The position numbers and the translations under genes were made by a program. From the NCBI GenBank assembly GCA_029378245.1, contig JARKIF010000006.1, forward strand, positions 558,001 to 622,000: 64,000 bases of DNA, read 5' to 3'. The stretch is from Roridomyces roridus. Taxonomy: Eukaryota; Basidiomycota; Agaricomycetes; Agaricales; Mycenaceae. The notes beneath the pieces were generated by a model. It was not told the origin of the DNA. It was given only the letters and a program-made list of their open reading frames with translations, and made no database searches. Of the stretch, positions 53,731 through 64,000 are shown piece by piece; within the stretch, counting starts at the first letter, position 1; every line of letters starts with the position of its first letter.

Positions 53731-56058
53731 CATCGCATGCCTATGCGCCTGTTTACACACCAGGTATTCGTCCATAGTCTGCAAATAAAAGTTGGCAGAG
53801 TGTCCCAGTGAACGAGGGCGGTTTCCTCTTTTGTGGTCTGCATGCGATTCTCCTTCATCTTGTTTGCAACTACTGAGCTTTATCGGGAGGGGCCCTGCGG
53901 CTGAGCGTTGGCAGTGAGCACATGTGTCGGAATCCCGGTCGCGTAAAGCTCACAACGCAGAAGTGATGACGATTGAACAGGCCAATGCAACGCACTCTCA
54001 TTCCCTCCTGGACATCGTCGGAGCCGCAGACTTGGAACTTCTTGTCGGGATTTGTGCAGCCTGGTTTCATAAGCGTCGGATCATTAATGATCATTTGCTG
54101 CTCTTTATCTGCCGGGGATTCAATGCGTCTCTTGCTGCACGCTCCCAGAAAAGAACAAGCGTCGACGCTTACCGGTTCTTTACCGCGTTCCTTGTAAGCG
54201 TACCTCCAGGTGTTTACTTGCGTCCTGAGCGCAAAAACAGCCACGGCCGAGTGTTCTTCGGCTTCGTTCGACCGATCTGAAGACGGGTCCTCCCGTTGAT
54301 TCATGGGCCGTGAATTTACTGAACTCGGCGCTCTCAATGATTCCGGCCCCAAAGCACGACCGACGTCATGTGTGCGCCCTTAATCTGGTTAAATTAGTAG
54401 CTTCTTCAATGAACAAACCTGCTTCCCCCAGGGTTTGTGGCTGAGCGCCAACCGTCTGGAGCTGCATTACCTGAGCTGCATTACCTCCGCATTACCTCCG
54501 CGTCTCCGCGTGGCACTTTTTGGACGGCATAAAGATATATCCATTCGTTTTGCCTCGTGTGCGGGGCACCCTGCAAACTTCTCACTGGTGGAAAATGGAA
54601 ACAAGAACCCTGACGCTAGGCTACTAGGCTACCATTCGCACGCCCGATATTTATGTCTCGATCACGCTGCGTGGGGTGGTCTAGATGGCGTCCCGAGTAA
54701 CTGGCCACGGACCACGGTGATCTTATGTGCTGAGAAGTGTATGTGCATTTGTGACGTCGCGAGTCATCGGAGACATGTTTAATTTTGACTTTTGACTGAG
54801 AATGCCTCCGTCAGTCTAGAACAGCCATCTCCCAGGGCCATCTGTCTGATCCAGATTCAAGGGCGACGATTTTTTAGGTCCCTCCTCTCCTCCAATGCCT
54901 GGAAGCAAGGTGCGCTGTTCAGCCGGTCGTTGAAATGAATACGGTGATGTCCCAATGCGGTTTCAAGTTCGCCTTTCTTGAACCTGCTTAATAGCCTAAT
55001 TAATAGTGACACGTCGAGTGACCTCTATCAGCCTCTATCAATGGCCGCACTGTCTGCGTTCAATTGTCACCGTTCAAGTGTTTAATTGACGTGGGACGTA
55101 CTGTGACTAACTCGATCCATATAGTACCCACCCTTATTCGCCTCCGACTGTCTCTTGCACAGGACTAGAAGCCTCATCGCTCCACAGATCGACGCTGTTC
55201 GCCACTTTCCGCCATGTCCGTCGTGGGTGCTCGCAAAACGCTGCCATCCAGTGTCCGACCGCATCGCGGTCACTGATCCCCCCACCCCTCCCGAGGACAG
55301 AAGAACTGCCCAAGAGCTCCACAGCTCCACCTGCCTCGTCGCAGGCCGTCCCGTGAAACGAATGGGTGATACCTGCCGTTTCTGGAGCGGCGGTGCTGCG
55401 AGACGACACAAAAAGCGGATGATGCTCTCCACCGAGCAGCCAGCCGCCGTCCTCTCAAACATGTTCTCCAAGTTCAGGGTGCCTATCGCACTTGTGTCTC
55501 CCGTGCGTGTTTCGTTGTTCGTTAAACCCATTCTCACTTCAGCGCCTCGCCTAGTCCCTTGCGGCCGCCACCCCCACCTCAAACACCACACCGGATTCAC
55601 CCCGGTGCTGCAACAGCATTATGAGCTCGACGACACGGAGCGCTTCCGTCGTAAGGCTGCTCGGCATCGACCTCACTGGGCTGAATGTCCCCGTTGGACT
55701 GAGTCACAGCTCCATCACTAAGTACCGTCGGCAACGATTGGTGTGTCTCCTATTTTGTCACGGAGCGGTGAATCAAAGCTGACTGAGCGCAGCGGTGGGA
55801 CGAGCGTTTTGTGTGATGAGCCAGCAATCTCATCGTTGTCAACTGCGTCCCCGTCATTGTTTGAACACAAAGAATTTGAATGTGTATGATGCACATGTAC
55901 ATGCGCACGGATATTGCTGTTGTATTTACCCACTGTCCGGAGCGTCGAGGGGGAGTAGAAAATGAGATACGGAACGGCCAATGGAATGTTCTTGAAGTAG
56001 ATGAACCTCGAACATTTTTACGAGCAGTAGTAGTACAGAGTAGTAAGTATCCCTCCCC
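53731..56058. other. Long region without a confident gene
   Basis: About 2.3 kb. Nothing recognisable occurs from 53731 to 55080. At 55082-55721 both strands are open for 170-188 codons over almost the same bases (plus strand TTG-initiated at 55155; minus strand ATG-initiated at 55600). The composition is GC-rich and Pro/Arg-biased, no domain was seen, and neither was taken as a gene. The segment 55740-56040 is AT-richer and empty. Confidence 0.35.
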
Positions 56059-59000
56059 TCACCCACTCGCCTTGATCGCCGCAGCACCCGCCTGGAGTAC
56101 GGCATAGGCCGGGTCAGTCGGGAAAATCATGTACCCATCATTCGGCGTCGGCCCAGTCGAAAGTGTCGATCCAGCTTGCCTATTTGTTCAACGTCGTCGC
56201 CCGTAAGCCCGGTGCTGATGACGGTGTTGAACCATGACTGGTAAGTCGCAGGCCGTGTGTCAGCGTTGGTGGTGCCGAATTCCTCCATGATAACCGGCTT
56301 GTCGGCGTTGGTCATGGCCGTAGCTGGAGGTCCGGGTTAGAGGCTGGAGCTGTTACATGCAAGGGGAGGGAAGGAAAGAACGAACCGTGGTCAGTGATCC
56401 ATTGTTCGCCCCATCCTACGGTATTGGCTGATTCGCCCCAGTTGTCCTAGTGTGTGTACTTGAATGAAAGATCTCAAGGTGAGTTAGGAGGAGCGTACGG
56501 GGTACATCTATCGCACATCAAATCAGCTTCAACCACGGACGAAATCAAGACGGAAGCTTACATGGAACGTTCCAAAGTCAAGGGTCGGAATAGCCAGGTT
56601 CGCGACAAAGTCGATACCAATAGTTCCCCTTCAAATCCTTCCCATCAAGCTCTTTCTTCCCCAACAGTATGGAAGATCGGACACTCAAGCTGATGCTGAT
56701 GGACATCGCTTGCCGTCTTTGGTAGTTAGCTCCGGATTTTCGTCGATTGCCGAATGCCGTTGATGACCATCAGGCTGCCGATGATCCTGCAATTTCCTAG
56801 CTCCAACATGGCTTACACTTTTGCAACTTGCCGTGGGCTGCCTCTCAGGACAAACTTTGATGGTCCCTTCCCTCTTTCTCTCGAATTCACTCTCAGCCCG
56901 GATTGGTTGATTTTTTCTTCTTCTTTGGCATTACTTGCTTATTTACCGATGCATGCACCTAATAAAAGGGCTGAACTTTGAAGTTTCATGAGTACTGTAC
57001 CAATCCGTTCAACGACCGTCGACGAACTGGAAAGCTCCAACTCCGTCGGACTCTGAGGAGACCTTGCCTCAGCGCTTCAGCCTTCAAGCTGCCAGTGTTC
57101 GACCTCCAATCTCGATTGGAGCCCCAGAGTTCCTGTTTTTCCTTGAGGGTGAACTAGTTGATGAAGATAAGAGGCGCGCCGTATGTACTGGATGCCATGG
57201 ATGGATAGGCAACGACGCGGATGGGATCAATTGCCAGTGTGGAAGTACGTACGACTTGGAAGGTTGAGGCAGATGCACCCTTCTAACGAAGCCAAAGACT
57301 GGCACAACAAAGGAACACTTTATCCTCGTCCGTGCCTGTCTCGGCTAGCATTCTAACCAAAGAACGTCGTGGCCGTGGAAGAAACCAGTGAAGATACTTA
57401 ATCGGAAGGCGTAGGTTGAATCAAAGGGATTGCTTGAATTCGAACAGGCCAGAGCCTATGTAACGAGTGCATTCGGAGTCCAACCAAAGCCCAGCAAAAC
57501 TACGCCAGCAGAGGAAAGCAAGCAGTGCCAGCACACGGGCAGCTTGAGCGTTGAAGTACAGAGGGAGGAAATGTCCACGGGGCCAGAGCACAGTGTGTTC
57601 AATATTCATTGTCCAAATTAACCGAATTAATAAGATAGCTGTAGGCCCAGCGCGAGAGAATTCTGAGGAATGGATAAGGGACTGGGGAGAAAGACCAGTG
57701 ATGCGCCGGAATGACGGCGATTTGGGCGTAGGGCAGGTGTGGCCCGCTTGTTGCCCGCTTGGGAGTTGGGAGTTCCGAGTCATTGCCAGGCTGACGCAGT
57801 TGAATTTGAGCAACCTGTATGCCGTCGAGTAGCCTCTGACTAACTATACCTTGTTTCCGGGGATGCCGTACCAGGCCGACCGCGGCTGAGCGAGAGCATG
57901 CTCCAGGTACTGATGCTCATCAACGGCATTCGGCAATCGACGAAAATCCGGAGCTAACTACCAAAAACGGCAAGCGATGTCCATCAACATCAGCTTGAGT
58001 GTTAGACCTTCCATACAACAGGAAACAGAAGGCCAGCACGTACGAGTACGGGTAGTCAAAGTCGCCAGGGACATTCAGGAACCCCTCATCTCCAATAGCA
58101 ACGAGGTGGTTTTTGTCTATGGACTTGATGAACGCAATATCTCGGAGGCCCAGTTGGTGATCACGGTGTTGTTGCACGTGGGCGAGGGCTGCGTGTTGGT
58201 GCCTTGACATCTGGGTTCGTTGGCTATATTATATCGAGGCTGAGTTTCGCTGCAGAGTTGAGGGACTTGGAAGACAAACAGAGTTCCCAGGCCATAATCG
58301 TAGGTTCGTTGACGTAGCGCGTCACGACCGCCTGCACGTAGCTCTTGTACGCAGCGATGAGAGTCGGGTTGGTGAAAAACACGTCGTGGAATCTGTACTA
58401 GCTGAGTATCATCCCAGGCAGCGTGATCGACTTACTGCCCAGGGCCCAGAATCTGCTGGGTGTAGACGTCCATTCCGCCAAAATCAGACCAGTTGTTGGT
58501 CCTATGAATGACGTCAATATCGATTCAAAAACCGCAAACCTGATGTACAAAGCGATGATGATTCGGATGCCGTGTGCCTTGGCCGCCGCGATGACAGTGT
58601 CTGCAGAGATATTCGATCAAGGGAGAGCACGCGAGAGTGCCGGTCGGCGCCAGTGTTAACGGTCGCGGTCGTGCCGTTCCAGAGGTGGAAGTAGATTCCG
58701 GTGGGTGTCGTCACCTCGTTGAAGCCCCTTGAACATGTCAATATGCCTCCTGTTGTGAGTCGAATCATCTCACATGGTTCTGTCCAAACGGTCTTAGCAA
58801 CCGGGCAACACCGAAATACCAAACGCACCGCACAGTGGTAGCACCGCTGTTGACAATGTCGTTCAGCGCAGTGTTAACATCCGCAGCACCGTAACCGAAG
58901 AGCGACAGCCAGTATGCGTTCGTTCTAAAATGAGGTTATGATTCGACGCGTTCTCTGATAGGGTTGAAGCGTACCCAACTACAGTGTACGGCGCGCCATT

Positions 59001-59378
59001 GAGGGTGAACTTGGTTCCAGAGGTCTTGATGAACCCGGTTGCGGTCGGGCTAGATGCAGTCGAGGTCGGGGCGCTGTTGGTGCTCGTACTTTTGACGCTC
59101 GAGACGCTCGTGGTGGTGCTGCCGCTGCTGGAGGTCGCCGTCGTTGTAGCATCCCGGGAAGACATTGGAAAAAACCATTCGCTCAGCGACACGCAGCTCG
59201 TTCCAGCGACGCAAGCTTCATGACCATCGAGTGAGAAGAACGAGCGACAATCAAGAACAAAAAAAAACCTACTGGTCGACCCTGTGTATTGCAGACCGCC
59301 GCATTGGCCATATATTGGGACCTGCGCAAGCACACTGGTGGAGAGAAGGGCTGCTGCGAGGAGAGCTGTGCGTATCAT
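56059..59378 (-). pseudogene. GH5_7 endo-1,4-beta-mannosidase with N-terminal CBM1, probably broken
   Basis: The start at 59378 gives a signal peptide (MIRTALLAAALLSTSVLAQ), a CBM1 (IYGQCGGLQYTGST, then CVAGTSCVSL), a Ser/Thr linker (ATSSSGSTTTSVSSVKST) and a GH5_7 core over many exons: FIKTSGTKFTLNGAPYTVVG, NAYWLSLFGYGAADVNTALN, GFNEVTTPTGIYFHLWNG, DTVIAAAKAHGIRIIIAL, WELSNEPRC with the acid/base Glu, IGDEGFLNVPGDFDYPYS, IDFVANLAIPTLDFGTFH and VIMEEFGTTN with the nucleophile Glu. The end (QAGSTLSTGPTPNDGY to IKASG-stop) lies out of frame with the exon before it, breaking near 56185. The CBM1 lacks its fourth Cys. A 1350-base TIR element sits in one intron (56667-58016). Mannanases cut the mannan backbone; this copy may no longer do so. 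Confidence 0.72.
56667..58016. mobile_element. Non-autonomous TIR transposable element in a mannanase intron
   Basis: Terminal inverted repeats of 106 bases lie at 56667-56772 and 57911-58016, starting GTATGGAAGATCGGACACTC on the left and its near-complement on the right. The element is flanked by the 4-base direct repeat AACA (56663-56666 and 58017-58020). Removing it would leave a roughly 60-base intron with GT donor (GTACGTGCTGGCC) and AAG-ending acceptor, matching the intron size in this gene. The interior has short open frames (for example VCTGCHGWIGNDADGINCQC near 57180-57240, possibly captured) but no transposase. The superfamily is undetermined. Confidence 0.85.
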
Positions 59379-59415
59379 CGTGCCTCTGAGAGACAATGGG
59401 TCGTTGAACGCAGCC

Positions 59416-59422
59416 TTATATC
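59416..59422 (-). promoter_or_regulatory. TATA box of the mannanase gene
   Basis: On the minus strand the bases read GATATAAGG, about 40 bases before the start codon at 59378. The promoter looks preserved even though the coding region is damaged. Confidence 0.5.
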
Positions 59423-59591
59423 CCGGGGCACAGGACTCCCGGCCGCCGCCGGACCATCTTCGCCTGAGGCTCGGAAGCGCGCCCTTGACGCAGGATGCAG
59501 TCACGCCACTAATAGCCCGATTGGGAGTTGATCAGGAGACTGCGAGTATGGGATCCATATGGGCAGACTTTTTTTCCGCATCGAGGCCGTT

Positions 59592-59765
59592 TCATCAGGA
59601 AAACCCGGATCTGACAATTGACACCGATTGTCAACAATCGGTGTCAATTGTCGCCAATCTGTCCAAATTGTCAGATTGTCAGAATGTCCAGGTCCCGATC
59701 CGTTGTCACCATTCTGCGGCAAATTATCACCAATTGTCTGGGATTGTCTGGGATTGTTGAGCATT
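59592..59765 (+). repeat. Inverted-repeat motif array, left copy
   Basis: This begins CATCAGGAAAACCCGGAT and contains repeated short motifs of the type GATTGTC, CAATTGTC and GTCAACAATC. The complement of 61965-62071 starts CATCAGGAAAAACCGGAT and has the same motif family. The two could be the ends of one roughly 2.5 kb element or two independent insertions in opposite orientations. Confidence 0.6.
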
Positions 59766-61964
59766 ATGGGTAGATTCTACAGGCAGTGCTCAGGCCATTC
59801 ATTCGGAAGAATCGGAAACAACCATGAATTCCATTCATTCTACATAGGGACAACAAGACTACAATAGCAGCAAGCAATAATCTATCATACCATGCAGCCC
59901 ACCAGCGACATGCAGCCCGCGGCACCATGCTACAGCACTGCAACAGGAGAAAACTCAGTCATTGGCGACGAAGGGTGTAGGGTTAGGACGTACAGAGTCA
60001 ATGGTCGGCGGAGGCATCGGGAACAGACCCAACGGAATCAGCAGGGAACGGTGGGCAACGGCATTACTAGAGAGGGAAGCAGAACAGTGTCAACACGATT
60101 TCTATGCAAGTCAAAGTCACATACATTTGAGCAGGAAACACATCACGGTACTGGCGAGCAAACAAAGGGAGTGAGTGGTTACATAGCGAGCGGGACTGCA
60201 AGGGAGACACACCTTGCAACGATGTGAAAGAGCGTGAGGTGGCAATCACGGGTGCACAAGCGGCGGCCATCAAGAAATTCAGACGAGAGCGAGGAGGGGC
60301 GGCGGCGATGGTGTAGATTCCTGATACCGTTAGGTACAGGTTTCTATAGGGCGCCCTAATTTTTGGTTTTTGCGGGCCATCACGTTTTTGTCATTGGTTT
60401 TTTGCGTCAGCACTGATGGATCCAGCCAAATGCTCATTGAAGCCGAGATTTGCCGCGCCACCAACGCAATATGCATGACCTCACCCGCCGGGAGCAGTTA
60501 TATCCGATAGATTTTTCAACATCTGTGCAAATGCCATGCACAGATGTCGGGTTCTTTGCCGAAAGAAATCCCAGGCCTGTCAAAGTGACAAAGGGAGTGC
60601 CTTGCTCAGTCTCTTGCTTTTCGCCTCCGGAGCAACTCCCGAGTCCCAACCAGTACCACATAGCGCCACATCCATATTTGAAGGCCAGGTCCTGGTCAAG
60701 CACCAATGAAATTGATCAAACACTCCTACAAGCTCTTGTAGTGCTCTCTCCAGCTTCCAGGGAGCGAGGGTGCGGCGCGTAGCGGCGCACGGACGAGCGA
60801 CGATGAATGATGATGTATTGCCCTCCTGTCCTCCTCTCTCTTCGGCTTTCAACTCACATTTTCTGACTCAACGCTTTCTTGGTGGGCAGGAGCAAGGGAG
60901 TGGAGCGCGAAGCGGCGCACGACCGAGCGATCATCGTAACGTCATGTGGATGTCCACAGATCCTACATAGTAACATACGCACCGCCCTTCTCAATCCACA
61001 ATTAATGCTGTCGTTTTCGTTCTTTCCCTGAGCCTGAATCTGAGAACAAGAATTACTATTTGAAGGTCCTGATGGAACTTGTTATGCCCGAGAAAATTGC
61101 AAGAAAACGGGCTAGATGTTCACCGCATTGCCCGCTTTCGGTAGCAGGCCCTGCCGCTTGCCGGCCCTACAGCTTTATATGAGACTAACGTGACACGTCA
61201 ACACCGTTAGCGAGCACGACAAAGAATGTAACGTCATGACGACATAACGACATACATCACGGATGCGGCCGCACACCATTCTGCGGGCAGCGGGCTAGGA
61301 TCCGTCGGGGATGTCGAGCTACGGGTGTTGAGGCTTCCAGTATGAGCCGGGGTCGATACCTCTGGCGAGACCTGTCAGATGGTGGATGGAGTTCAACATG
61401 GCAAGTTACAACACCTTCCTGTGAGCATCGTCCTGGTTCAACAGTCTACACGCAACAAGATTGAGCGCATGCAACGATGAGCTGGGAGTGTGTGTGACTG
61501 ACCGAGTAGGACTGATGGGTAGCGAGTGAGGAGTCTTGACTAGGTACGCGCGCGCGAGAGAATATGAGAAGAGGGAGAAGGTGTGGCGAGAAGAGAAGAG
61601 AGTAGGCGTACCCGTGGCTGCCACGTAGTGATTGATCAATTTTGGTGACTTCTGCCCGAAACTCCCACGTCTCGGCAACAGCTTGACAACACGGCCTCCA
61701 ACAACCGCCGATTTCTTCCAAGTCCCTTCTCTGTCTCTGAGTCTCTCACAATCCCCGAGCGCGCACAAGCCGCACCGTTTGATTAACTGGATTCGCTCAC
61801 CGCCATATCAGCTCATTTCCTTGCTGAATGAACACCTGCACAAGTCTGGCAATAAGTGGGTAGCAAGGGTACGGGAGCCAGGCCCCTGAAATGAGCTTGA
61901 ATGAAGCACTGAGAACGGGTATTACCAACTGCAGAGTAACTCTGCAGTTGAGAATTGATGGTGA
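59766..61964. other. Interior between the inverted motif arrays
   Basis: About 2.2 kb without a supported gene. A short repetition like GGAGCGAGGGTGCGGCGCG occurs near 60760 and again, changed, near 60895 (GGAGTGGAGCGCGAAGCGGC). No transposase-like frame was seen. Frames of about 110 codons on both strands lack recognisable features. Confidence 0.4.
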
Positions 61965-62071
61965 GCATTAGTAGCGGATTGTTGGGGATTGTCGAGGATT
62001 GCCGAGAATATCTGATTGTTGCAAATTGTCAACAATCTGTGGCAGATTGTCGAATCCGGTTTTTCCTGATG
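61965..62071 (-). repeat. Inverted-repeat motif array, right copy
   Basis: Reverse-oriented partner of 59592-59765. Read on the plus strand it is a run of GGATTGTTGGGGATTGTCG, GATTGTTGC, ATTGTCAACAATCTG and similar, ending CGGTTTTTCCTGATG. Confidence 0.6.
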
Positions 62072-62266
62072 TTGGATGACGTATCGCCCCGAGGAGGATG
62101 CGAATGGCGAACTTGGAAATACAGTCAGTGGTGTGTGGGCAAGACATGCGAGGGTTGAGTAGTGCCGAGTGGGCAGAAGAACGGGCGGGATGATGGAGGA
62201 AGGCAAGATGATGTTTGGCCAATGTTTGGCCAAGTTTATGTGTGATCTGTTTTGTCATCCACCACC

Positions 62267-63470
62267 ATGTCGTCTGCGGCGCCCTTCGTCGTCTTTGGCT
62301 ATGGCTCCCTCATATTCAAGGTTCGATGCATTCCCACCCATACTAATTGCGCTGGCCTCATTGGACTGCCACCAGCCACCTCCCCACGTCGTCCACAAAG
62401 GTGGTCAGCTTTGTCGGATGCCATTCGTCGTCTGAATCATCAAGTCCCCGGATTCCTCAAGGGCTACGTCAGAAGATTCGCTCAGTCATCGCACGACCAT
62501 CGGGGGTACACCTGAGGTAGTACAGAGTCCGTTATTCCCCGTCCCTCATCAAGCTGGCTAATCGGACTGCAGGACCCTGGTCGCGTCGTTACTCTGGTCC
62601 ACAAAGAGGACTGGGATCTCTTTTCTGGCTCAGTTGATTCATCCGTGCTTCTTCATTGTTATTTGATCCGGGACCGAATCTAGGATGCATTTCCCGACGA
62701 AGATATTGTCTGGGGTGAGTCTGTCGGCGATATAATGCGAGACGCGCTCGACGATCTGTCAGGCGTTGCGTACACGATTGACCCAGCATTCGAGACAGAC
62801 GTACGCTCCTACTTGGGTAAGCAGACATCACTCTCCGTTGGGTATACTAACGCAACAACACTAGACTATCGCGAAAAGGTAGCCCTTCCTCTGCTCTCCA
62901 GGCCGTCTTCACCGTTACATTCAGGACGGCTACACCATGGAAACCATGCCTATCCACGGCGTCGTCGACGGCAGCGAAACCATAATCATACCCAATGTTC
63001 GTCTTTATCCCATTATCTGATCCTCGACGACAACTTTATTTAGGCTTACGTGCGTAAACGCACCCCGATCCTCTACGCATCTCACTTCCGCAGTGTTACG
63101 TCGGGCGTAAAGATAACCCTTCCTTCAGTACGTTTTCGTGCTGTTTCCATTTCGCTAATTACCAACACCCGACAAACAGTCGGCTCCGAACCCCTCCCCG
63201 AGCTCGCCCGCCGGATATGGCTCTCTGTCGGACCTTCTGGACCCAACAAGGTCGGTCGCCTGTCGACTCCAGATTCGGAACATAATCTAACCCACTTCAC
63301 ATAGTCATATCTCTATAACCTGGCCGACGCAGTGAGAGAACTCGCGCCCGAGTCGCACGACTCGCATCTCTTTGCGCTGGAGGTGTGTTCATTTCTTCGG
63401 ATCCGTTACAAGACTGACGATGAATGCGCTTCAGAATTTAGTTAAAGCTTTAGATGTGTCTGCCAATTGA
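62267..63470 (+). CDS. Glutathione-specific gamma-glutamylcyclotransferase (ChaC family)
   Basis: ChaC-type enzymes degrade cytosolic glutathione to 5-oxoproline and Cys-Gly. Exon 1 reads MSSAAPFVVFGYGSLIFK, containing the substrate-binding YGSL loop. Successive short exons give PPPHVVHK, VPGFLKGYVRRFAQSSHDHR, PGRVVTLVHKEDWDLFSGS, DAFPDEDIVWGVAYTIDPAF, then YREK and DGYTMETMPIHGVVDG (the Glu of YREK matches the catalytic Glu of the family), CYVGRKDNPSF, EPLPELARRIWLSVGPSGPN, SYLYNLADAVRELAPESHDS and NLVKALDVSAN-stop. Roughly nine introns of about 45-60 bases are implied, and a very short exon near 63044 is uncertain. The order and spacing match the complete family. It is convergent with the S53 gene at the window edge. 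Confidence 0.87.
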
Positions 63471-63604
63471 GGCGATTGGCCTGGCTTCATTGTCATATCT
63501 GAAACTCGAATGGCATGTAATCCGCGCTAGTCCTTCCGCAACAAATGAAGAACGAAAACGCGCATTTGGATTTACATAAATACATACTCTTCAACCGAGA
63601 AGAC

Positions 63605-64000
63605 TCAAATCCCCAAAGCCCGCAACATCGCCGGAAAATCCGGCGTTCCCAACCCGCTGATGGGGTCCCATCCGGTCGTCGCATTCCAGCCGCTGAATCA
63701 TCAGAACATTGTGATCCGCAGAACATAGTAAATTGCACGCACCCCCCAGAGTGACTCGCGCATCCGGAGCTCTCACCAACCGTGACATCGTCCAAACCAC
63801 CCCTACCGGTACTATACAACAGCGGGTTGAGGAACCCAAGGACAGGTTTGCCTGCCGCGATGAGCCGGTCGTTTACCAGCGCAATGAAGCTAGCAAAGAT
63901 GGGCGTCGCGCAGCTCGTCCCGCCTGCACTGGTGACCTGTATCGGCGAAACAGCTCATGATCAACAAAATTCAGGGTGCTTCGAATAAACACATACGCCT
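63605..64000 (-). CDS. Sedolisin (family S53) peptidase, 3' end, cut by the window edge
   Basis: The minus strand encodes the last part of an S53 peptidase. After an intron with CAG acceptor near 63939, the exon reads [20 protein letters not shown] with the nucleophile Ser in GTSCATP, then [20 protein letters not shown]. Another intron (about 63679-63766) leads to [20 protein letters not shown] and MLRALGI-stop at 63605. It is closely related to the S53 gene at 14676 (shared [18 protein letters not shown]). Whether the N-terminal part is intact cannot be seen. Confidence 0.82.

Overview
The window looks like accessory chromosome of a filamentous basidiomycete, most likely a wood- or litter-decaying agaricomycete. 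The grounds are: protein-coding genes broken by many short (about 45-60 base) GT-AG introns; secreted plant-wall enzymes with fungal CBM1 modules (GH11 xylanase, GH5_7 mannanase); Zn2Cys6 regulators; a trichodiene-synthase-type terpene synthase next to an O-methyltransferase; sedolisin (S53) and S28 peptidases; F-box-like families; and many old repeats. There is no rRNA, no CRISPR array and no convincing intact tRNA gene. Exon borders were read by eye, so gene spans are firmer than individual splice sites.

Layout. 0-4.3 kb: a small Zn2Cys6 protein (793-1461) and a full Zn2Cys6 transcription factor (2367-4336). 4.4-14.2 kb: a dispersed repeat, then a tandem duplication. Its left unit holds an intact S28 peptidase and F-box gene plus a 721-base solo LTR. 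Its right unit holds their wrecked copies, one interrupted by a second copy of the dispersed repeat. 14.7-17.1 kb: a complete S53 peptidase. 17.5-20.1 kb: two small secreted Cys-containing proteins. 20.8-25.8 kb: a second copy of the small Zn2Cys6 locus, two coiled-coil paralogues (one broken) and tRNA-like repeats. 27.7-29.5 kb: a single-pass membrane protein. 31-35.6 kb: terpene synthase and O-methyltransferase, a minimal terpenoid-type pair. 35.8-43.6 kb: two F-box-like genes, exact 160-162 base direct repeats and a 24-base minisatellite. 43.8-46.3 kb: a secreted beta-propeller-like protein and a GH11-CBM1 xylanase. 46.8-49.5 kb: reordered copies of the 23-25 kb repeats and a three-unit hairpin repeat. 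50-53.7 kb: a secreted protein, a Pro-rich CxxC protein and a third, broken F-box-like copy. 56-59.4 kb: a GH5_7 mannanase with CBM1, split by a 1350-base terminal-inverted-repeat element and carrying frameshifts. 59.6-62.1 kb: a repeat region bounded by inverted motif arrays. 62.3-64 kb: a glutathione-specific gamma-glutamylcyclotransferase and the 3' end of a second S53 peptidase.

Taken together, the functional genes suit extracellular digestion of protein and hemicellulose plus one specialised-metabolite step. The most informative structure is evolutionary. Several gene/pseudogene pairs preserve filled and empty insertion sites, so transposons can be delimited from this one window. I did not find a clearly new biochemical system. 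The best candidates for something undescribed are the hairpin repeat, the two-ended dispersed repeat, the tRNA-like motif family and the microhomology-joined direct repeats.
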